Origin: Fragum whitleyi
Lineage: Eukaryota > Mollusca > Bivalvia > Cardiida > Cardiidae
Assembly (NCBI GenBank): GCA_948146395.1
Contig: OX411554.1
Coordinates: 41,863,869-41,927,868 of the forward strand
DNA: 64,000 nucleotides
Reading direction: 5' to 3'
The notes beneath the pieces are model-generated. The model saw only the letters and a list, made by a program, of their open reading frames with translations, had not been told where the DNA came from and did not search any database. Below, in pieces: positions 56,850 through 64,000 of this stretch (position 1 is the stretch's first letter; every line of letters begins with the position of its first letter). The position numbers were made by a program, and so were the translations under genes.

Positions 56850-58860
56850 AACAAAAGACCTAACGGGAAAAATAAATAGTTTATAACATATCGCAAATCT
56901 CTTTGTGAATCGAGTGATATTCAACATTATTAAAAAGAAAAAAAAAATCCATAAAATGGGTTGAAACCTATAGGAAAAATAAATATGCTGTTATAGTGAC
57001 TCGAACCACTGTCTTTCGTTTTCTGATTCTTTAATCTTTGCGCGTGCAATGACAAGTATCAATTCATCACGGTGTCATTTAATAGGTATATATTATGAAA
57101 CTTGGTTCACGAAGTTAAACGAGACCTAACGGAGATACCATGTGACAATCAGTCTAGCATGTTATGTATGCTAATAGAGGTTACGGTTAGTCATGTCAAT
57201 GATTTTACACTGTATAGTCCGTTTGACTTCTATATGGACCAAACTTTTCACAAATTGCATAAAATTGTGTTTGAATGGATTTGAATGTGGTATATTCTTA
57301 ATTTCAGCTTAATACCACCCCAAAAAGATTTTTAGTATGAAATGGTTTCAAAATAATGATTTTGTCAATCTAGTTAGACATTTCACATTTTCCGCTCTTA
57401 AACACGAGGGGTGATGAAGTCTGCTTAGAAGTAAGAAAATGCAGACTTGTAGTAAAAACACATGGTTTTATACTAAACACTTGACAGAAGAAATTCCCAT
57501 TATTCTTTACTTGGAAATGCTAATAATCATATCGACGGATATGTCATCTTTAACTTAAATATCACGTGATTTGTACCGTTAATACTTGCCTGCTTGTCTT
57601 GGTTTTTGAACAAAGAGAGAATACACTCAGAGCTGGGATCCTAAGGAAGTCATTATCTTCGACAAAAATATTATTATAAGAATACTCACTGTTATACTAA
57701 AACAACTCTCTTAAAATCTCACACTTTTGACTAAGCCCCAATGCAAATCAGAACTTTTTTCGGGTAGACAATTCGCTGGTCCGTTTAATACAGACATTTG
57801 AACGTATGAAATGTAGTGTTAACATATAGACGAACGGACACAATCATTGTTTTATATTCAAAAATTCTGAAAAACGTAATTCTTCATGGTGTTAGAAGGA
57901 AAACATGATTTGACGAGAAAAAAATAATGAGGACGGTAGGGCACCTTAATATACTAAGCTTTTGTGAAGGATCTTTAGACGATACCCCATATCAACTTCC
58001 AAAATCATCACATATAGCCTTATTGATTGCTATAGACGTCTATTTTAAACTTTTTCAATATGAATATCGTCACATGATTAAACTGTTCACCAAAATAACG
58101 ATGCAGGAAGTGCGTAAAATTGATTTGCGTAAAGCATTTTTTGTTACTATGAAACAATTATGGAAAAAATGAGGAAAAAGTAGTTAGACCTGTTAATAAG
58201 TAAAGGGCTAACCAAGGTATGCATTTGTATTTAAAAACAAGAGAAAAATATCGGTCCTATATCGCCCACCTAAGTCGCCTTGACCTTTTTTTCTCTTTAG
58301 AATGATGTCAGATGTCCACTTGGGGATGCAATATCCTCTTATAAAATGTCCTATTTTGCTTTCAAAGATCAATTTAACATGTACAAAGATTTCTTTCTTA
58401 ATCTCTATGTAAAATAGGATGCGCCAGCCTGCAGCCTCCAAAATCGCCAGTTAGATGATATGAACAAACTTGTTGGAGTCCCTCTTAATGATGTAACATA
58501 CCAATATGAAAGATGTCTGCCTCAGAGAAGAGACTTCAAATGATTTATTCCTTTTGCTTCTGAGTAAATTAGAGGACAAAGCCTATGAACATTCCCGTCA
58601 AGATACACCAAGATTGGTCCTTTCCTTTGAGGAAACCTTTAAAGGAACTGATCGACGGACATCACACGACGCATGACGGACATAGGACGACCACAATAGC
58701 CTACATTGAGGTCTTTGTGCAACGGTAAGCTAAATAATTAATAAATCATCAGTAAATGAAAAATGCTTCGCGTTAAAAACAATTTTGATTTGCTTATGGA
58801 TAGACTGACAACTATATGGAGAACATACTGCTAATCAATGTTCATCTTCAGTGATATAGA
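56850..58860. other. no gene seen; degraded GACGGACAT-type repeat tail at 58630-58735
   Basis: Short frames at 57927-58172 and 58441-58208 lack recognisable domains. The repeat tail ends GACGACCACAATAGCCTAC. Confidence 0.5.
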
Positions 58861-58864
58861 GAAT

Positions 58865-59010
58865 AATATGTTAGTGTCTTAAAATATCAATGTTATCTGG
58901 TCGAGGTTGGGAGAATTTATCATGACGAGGCTGTGCCGAGTCATGATAATTTCTCACAGCCGAGACAAGATAACATTGATTTTTTAAGACACTAACATGT
59001 TATTCTATTT
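58865..59010. mobile_element. foldback element with GAGGCTGTGCCGAG turn
   Basis: Arms TTAGTGTCTTAAAATATCAATGTTATCT and AGATAACATTGATTTTTTAAGACACTAA surround GACGAGGCTGTGCCGAGTC. The arms differ from family C but the turn and plan are the same. Ends about 175 bp downstream of the FkbM-type gene stop. Confidence 0.75.
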
Positions 59011-59184
59011 ATCATGCAATCGTTTTTCACCGCTTAATCAGAGTAAACCCTTAAAAATCAAAGAAATTCATGTGAAAGTGTATGCAAATTGTTTCTAAAA
59101 ATAGACTGCCTGATAACATGTCATTTTATCAGACAGGTGATATTAGGTCAATACAGACTCCGTTGCATGATAAATGAATAAAGG

Positions 59185-60342
59185 TTATGCTTTAAAGCAC
59201 ACGTCGCCAGGCCACTGTCTCAGGGAAACTTTTGTTAATTCACCGCTAAAGGAACAACTTCTATATGGCTTAAAACCGAAAGAATTCAACAATGTAATTA
59301 TTTCAGGACCTGAAGGCTTATTCTTATGAAAGTTTATCTCCATTTGAATAAATTTCACATCTATATTTTTCAAGAAGGATTTGCCGCCGCGCAGAGCTAC
59401 AAGTTCTGATGTTTCGATATCCATCTTTATCGCAACTGTTTTATCGAGGAACAAACTTTCCAGATCATCTAAGAAAATGGTTTCAGCTACTCCTTTGTTT
59501 CCTGCAGGAAGAATGTGCTTTCCTCCGACATTCTTCGGTGCCTGTGTGAGAGACACATTGGTATAAACGTCAGATACGGCATTGTGAATTATTTGCACTT
59601 TACTTGTTAGATCGCCTAAAACTAAAGATCTCGAAAGCAATCGAAGATTTTCTATGTTTGCATCAACTGCTACGACGCGTTTTCCCATTGTTGCAGCTTT
59701 CAGCGTGTAGACACCAATATTGCATCCGATATCGAGGAAATCTGTCACTTTTGTTTTAACCATGGCTTGCGCAAATACACTGACGAGATTACCTTCCCAC
59801 TCTCCACGTGACACCAATGACGCAGATATAAACATATCTATTTTTGGCTCGTATACACAAATCGGCGTGTTTAATGCTATCCTGTATTTCACACATCTAG
59901 ACTTATTGGCAGATTCAGACAACAAGCTCGAATTAACTGTCCGCACACATCGACCAACACGGTGGAGTGACGGAGAAATGCATCCAGGTAGACAAGGAAA
60001 TCCGTGATAATCTCTTAGAATACGATTATTTCTTTTGTGACTATTCTTGAGACTTTCTAAACGTTTAATATCCTTTTTGTTAATATTCTCATATATTTTG
60101 GGTTGACTTTCCGCGCCGAATGAAGAAGAATTGTTTGTTGAATTGCGAAATAACCTTGATTTTGTTATAAAGTATAAAGCTCTCAATGTCCCAATTTTTC
60201 CATTTACGTCTGAGTGAGTGACATAAAACAATATTAAAACACTTGTTAGAAGCACTAAAGATGAAAATATTTTTTCTGTCTTTATTGACATTTTGCGTTC
60301 CGATATCCAATAATCCAATTGATTTAAAATGTCGCTCCACAT
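59185..60342 (-). CDS. FkbM-type methyltransferase domain protein, type II membrane, intronless
   Basis: The protein has 385 aa. Residues 27-43 form one hydrophobic segment preceded by Lys residues, which suggests a signal anchor with the catalytic part in the lumen or outside. Residues 46-150 are a stalk with several N-x-S/T sequons. The SAM-binding fold runs from about 165 to 384. Motif I is DIGCNIGVYTL (204-214), the acidic end of strand 2 is VDAN (227-230), and the FkbM signature is IKMDIETSE (305-313) with a following MEINFH. These domains O-methylate sugars or other small substrates in bacteria; the animal substrate is unknown. The start used is the first Met (60342); Met18 is an alternative start. 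A TATAAA lies at 60413-60408 on the minus strand, about 65 nt upstream. The absence of introns could mean retroposition or an old bacterial origin, neither shown here. Confidence 0.85.
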   Translation of the reverse strand: MWSDILNQLDYWISERKMSIKTEKIFSSLVLLTSVLILFYVTHSDVNGKIGTLRALYFITKSRLFRNSTNNSSSFGAESQPKIYENINKKDIKRLESLKNSHKRNNRILRDYHGFPCLPGCISPSLHRVGRCVRTVNSSLLSESANKSRCVKYRIALNTPICVYEPKIDMFISASLVSRGEWEGNLVSVFAQAMVKTKVTDFLDIGCNIGVYTLKAATMGKRVVAVDANIENLRLLSRSLVLGDLTSKVQIIHNAVSDVYTNVSLTQAPKNVGGKHILPAGNKGVAETIFLDDLESLFLDKTVAIKMDIETSELVALRGGKSFLKNIDVKFIQMEINFHKNKPSGPEIITLLNSFGFKPYRSCSFSGELTKVSLRQWPGDVCFKA

Positions 60343-61253
60343 TTCAATATTGAAGGTTCATTGTAAATGAACCATATAACAATGAACCATAACAGCTAGA
60401 AACTACGTTTATATTAACGTGTAATCCGGTCGAATATTGTTTCTTTGACCACGCTTGAAGCGAATTGGCCAATCAGAGGACAGCATTTCAAAAGTATATA
60501 TCACAGATACAACCACACTCGCTGACGCGCGTGTCTATTTCCCATATATAGTTCCACAAGAAAGAGTGAGGTTCGAGAAACCGTTATCTCCTATCAATTT
60601 CAATGTAAAATTGATCTTTGATCACTCACTTGAACTTGCAGGTCTATGCCACGGCGTCCGTTTTCCATCCAGGAGATACATGATATTTTAAAAAAGCCGA
60701 GTAAAATCCTTAACATTCGGACAAGGGTATTTAATACGCGTTTTGTAGATAGATAAGGTCTTTAACTGTATTCAGAGGGTCAAATAATTTTTTTTTTTTT
60801 TTTTTGCACTGAGTGGGTATTAAATAATTTGTGTCTTACACCGCATGGCATGTCAATCTGTTGGAAAATGTCCCGCAAAGACTAAGATTATTGAACGACA
60901 AAAAGCAAGTATAAAACTACCAAGGGCTGAAGTGTTATCTATTCAAATTATTTAAATCTTCAATATTTTAATACGTATAATTGACGGCACTGTAGTAACA
61001 ATGGTAGACTATCGGGTAAACCCTTGACGGGAAAATCCGAATAAACAGGCTTTTAAGGCTCGGTTTAAATTTCCAACGGGCACCGTACAATATCGCATAT
61101 ATTAAGATTTAAGATTTAGTGCGGCTTTATTTTCTCTGGCGTACGCGTTCTCAAAATCAAGCGATATCGAAATGAGTTTCATAGAAAATGTCACAAAAAC
61201 TTTTTGCGCTGGCTACGCGGGACTCCAAATTGAAGTGTGTTCCCAATACGGAC

Positions 61254-61514
61254 GTTGGTTAGGCATAAGACTTCCAATCTGGAAGTCGTGGGTTCGATCC
61301 CCGGTGGCGGCAAATATCCTTTCCGACGTTTGTCTCTCACCAATGGGTTGATATAATCGTAAACCTATGTGAGATAGCAGTCGGAGGCTAGGAAAGGGTG
61401 TAGTGGTAGTACAGGTGAAAGAAATACCAGGAATCCATCGGTAGGTGCTCCGACCACCGCGATATAACTGCGAAATTGTTGAAAGCGGCGTAAAAACCCA
61501 TTCAAACAAACAAA
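61254..61514 (+). mobile_element. SINE-A copy with 11-bp target-site duplication
   Basis: Part of the head (GTTAGGCATAAGACTTCC, B box GGGTTCGATCCCC) plus complete body and tail CCATTCAAACAAACAAA. CCAATACGGAC flanks both ends (61243-61253, 61515-61525). The insertion was slightly 5' truncated. Confidence 0.9.
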
Positions 61515-61529
61515 CCAATACGGACACCT

Positions 61530-64000
61530 ACATTAAATATACTGTAGGTCGACGGCCGATGTTCGGTCTCCTTTAGATGACCTCTAGGAGATCGTAAAAT
61601 CATGTGGATGCGGTAAAGATGTACGGTAAACAGCCGCGCGTTACAACGTGCATATGCAAAAAAGAAAAAAAAAAAGATATTTGCCGCCACAAGAAATGAT
61701 GGATTGAGATATATCCTGGGATGTTTCGTGATTCTTTTTAGATATGCTCCGGACTTAGAAAACGTGTACGGACGGATGGAAAGACGGACGGACCGACCGA
61801 CAAGTACAAGGCATTATACCCCCTCTTCTTCAAAGAGGGAGCGGGGCATAACTAAGCTTAATGCATGTGCTCATTAACCCATGTCAATAAAACATCTTTT
61901 CTAGGCGTTACTTACTCTTAGAACAAAAAAAGTATATGTGTCTTTATTAATAACTTCATAGAGTTCTTATTCTTATAGCCTATGTTTGATTCAGTATCCA
62001 AATGGTTATAGGTTATATTTAAATTCGTATTATGTGCCGAAATTGGGTGGGTAATATTTTTTTTGTCACATTTTGAGTAATAAGAAAAACACATGGTTGT
62101 TTTTTCTTTTTTGTTTTTATGTAAATAAATGGCGAGAAACAATGTAAAACAACACTTATTTAAGGTAGTGGACGCGAAATGGTTTCTCAACGTTTCGAAA
62201 GTAATGAACTTTAACAGTGTAAACCGAGGTTTCCTAATGATTTTCAAAAGGATCAATGTGAAAGAGCATAAGTTCCGAAATGTTGCGGAACTATATCGGA
62301 TTCGCTACCTTAAGTTTTAAAAAAGAAGATATTCCCCAAACAAAACAGTGTAAATAAACAATCAATTATCTGTCCATGAATATTGTTATATGAAGCTCTA
62401 AGGACTGGCAATAGTATACAAGGATTATGTAAAGTTAGTCTAATGCTTATACCCAAGTTTTATATACTCAATATCAAAAATAACGCATTGCCAAAATTTT
62501 TAGATATAACTTTTTTAAAAATCTAAATTTTGTTAGAATGATAATACCAAAATCAATATTAACCAATTATTAAATTGTGACAAAAATGATGAAGCAGTAT
62601 ACATTCACATTGAATAATGGCAAATATACAGGGACGACAACCCCAAAAATCAAAATTTTAAAGCCAGAGACAGTTTTCATTACTCGGTTTAAGTCAATAG
62701 CACAAGAGTTCATATGCAATATTGCTCTCAAGGAACGTCTAACACACGGATTTTGGAATTTCACTGGGAGTAACTCCAAATATGGCTTTTTATTCACTCT
62801 GCATCCTGCCGGAATCTTGCACAAAATCGTCGGTTTTCGTGCTCTTTTTTGGACTGGCATTGCAAGCTCGTTGTTCATATGCTCGATTTGAGATTAGTCT
62901 CGTTTTTCATAAAGATGGCCTAAGCACAGTTTTAGGTGTTGTGGTCGAAGGAAATCAATAATGGTTTGAGATGAATTGGCCATAACTTTGACTTGCTTAC
63001 ATAGAATTACCCTATGGCTATTGCTTATGTAGCGTTTGATATTCGATTCAGATATCTCAAACGTGTGGTTCACTATCATCACTTGTCCACATAAAACGGA
63101 AAAAAACAGTGACCTAGAAAGTGAAGAATTCCCGAGCATAACACATTACATAACACTTCCACAGTTATGATCTGTGGAAGTGTCCTTGATTTTAATCACG
63201 TTAATGAATCAGTTCAATATGACTATGTTGCGATAACGTACCCCAAATCAATATTGAGCTTCCATCAAACTCGAAAACTTAGCTGATACAATGCAGATAT
63301 ACTGAATCTGATAGATGTCTACACGTGTTTTCGTTGCCAACTTCATATACTGAGTTACTTGACAAACTTTAATTTGGTACGAAGCGGTCATTCTGTTGCA
63401 CGAACCGAAAACATGTTTGTCATATTCCAGACTTTCTACTCAAGAGAGTATGAGTTCAGGAATAAACTTTACCATAATTGTTTACTAAGTAGCCGGCCGA
63501 TATAAAACAATGACAAATCAGTAAATCTATCGATTGCGATTCTCAGAAAGCGAAGCTTGGGTTATATGATGTCAAAAGCATTCACGTTCCTGCATTTAAG
63601 ATGACATTGGTTATGATAAATAGGCGGAACTATCTGTGTACACCGTAATACGCATGGCATATGAATTTTTACGAATAAAGATCTTTATAATTCTTATTTC
63701 AAATATGCGTTTTTGCGCCATCGTATTTTAATGAGTATTAAAACCTCAGATTTTGACTACCTTACACGCGTGGAAAAAATGAATTTATAAAAACCATTTC
63801 TACCCTTTTAATTAGTTGATTGTTATTAATGAAAAAATACATTGTCTCGCCACTTTCTCATAGATCTTCTCAGAATTAGATTTAAACTGTTTGTCCAGAA
63901 AATAATTATAGTGGATACCATTGAAGCGTATTTTTTCATTATGAATGGGATCGTTAATGGCAGGGTACTCCTATGACATCAAACGTGTATTGCGGGTAAT
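61530..64000. other. no gene recognised; overlapping 100-codon frames at 62570-62891
   Basis: Two opposing frames of 104 and 102 codons overlap at 62570-62891. Neither has motifs I recognise and neither has convincing splice context. A small hairpin ACACTTCCACAG/CTGTGGAAGTGT lies at about 63147-63182. Confidence 0.45.

Noticed and set aside
62570..62891. A protein gene in either of two overlapping 100-codon frames
   Set aside because: No recognisable domain on either strand, no clear splice or promoter context, and AT-rich DNA makes such frames expected.

Overview
This is animal nuclear DNA: AT-rich, gene-sparse, with GT-AG introns, long introns and dense interspersed repeats. It is most likely from a mollusc, probably a bivalve. 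That reading rests on the repeat style (several tRNA-headed SINE families, GACG-rich repeat tails, dense foldback and TIR elements) and on an H-type lectin with a short Cys-rich form. The assignment is inferred, not proven by any marker gene.

Three protein genes can be assembled. (1) A two-exon plus-strand gene (16231-16375 and 25406-25674) encodes a 137-aa secreted H-type lectin. (2) A six-exon minus-strand gene (39283 down to 27120) encodes a complete 356-aa divergent glutamine synthetase family protein. All five introns join in phase. (3) An intronless minus-strand gene (60342-59185) encodes a 385-aa single-pass membrane protein with an FkbM-type methyltransferase domain. Genes 1 and 2 converge tail to tail, with about 1.4 kb between their stop codons. 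One intact tRNA-Leu(AAG) gene lies at 2068-2149.

The rest is mostly mobile DNA. A roughly 280-bp tRNA-derived SINE has at least ten further copies plus an edge fragment; two have clear target-site duplications. There are two other tRNA-headed SINE types. A 400-440 bp TA-flanked Tc1/mariner-type MITE has 11 copies. Smaller TIR or foldback families recur at 240 bp, at exactly 74 bp, and in a form with a GAGGCT..GCCGAG centre. There is a 738-bp hAT-type element with a perfect 8-bp duplication whose empty site is preserved in a paralogous repeat 21 kb away. Decayed relics of a pogo-like transposase, a Harbinger transposase, non-LTR retrotransposons (three places) and an OTU-domain protein are also visible.

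The most unusual feature is in the glutamine synthetase-like gene. Pieces of exons that carry splice sites have been tandemly amplified inside its introns at several independent places: the exon 1 donor edge x3 (120-bp unit), exon 4 x4, the exon 5 acceptor edge x6 (80-bp unit), and the exon 5 donor half x2. The protein keeps the six expected metal ligands but lacks the catalytic flap glutamate. It may be a repurposed or inactive relative of the enzyme.
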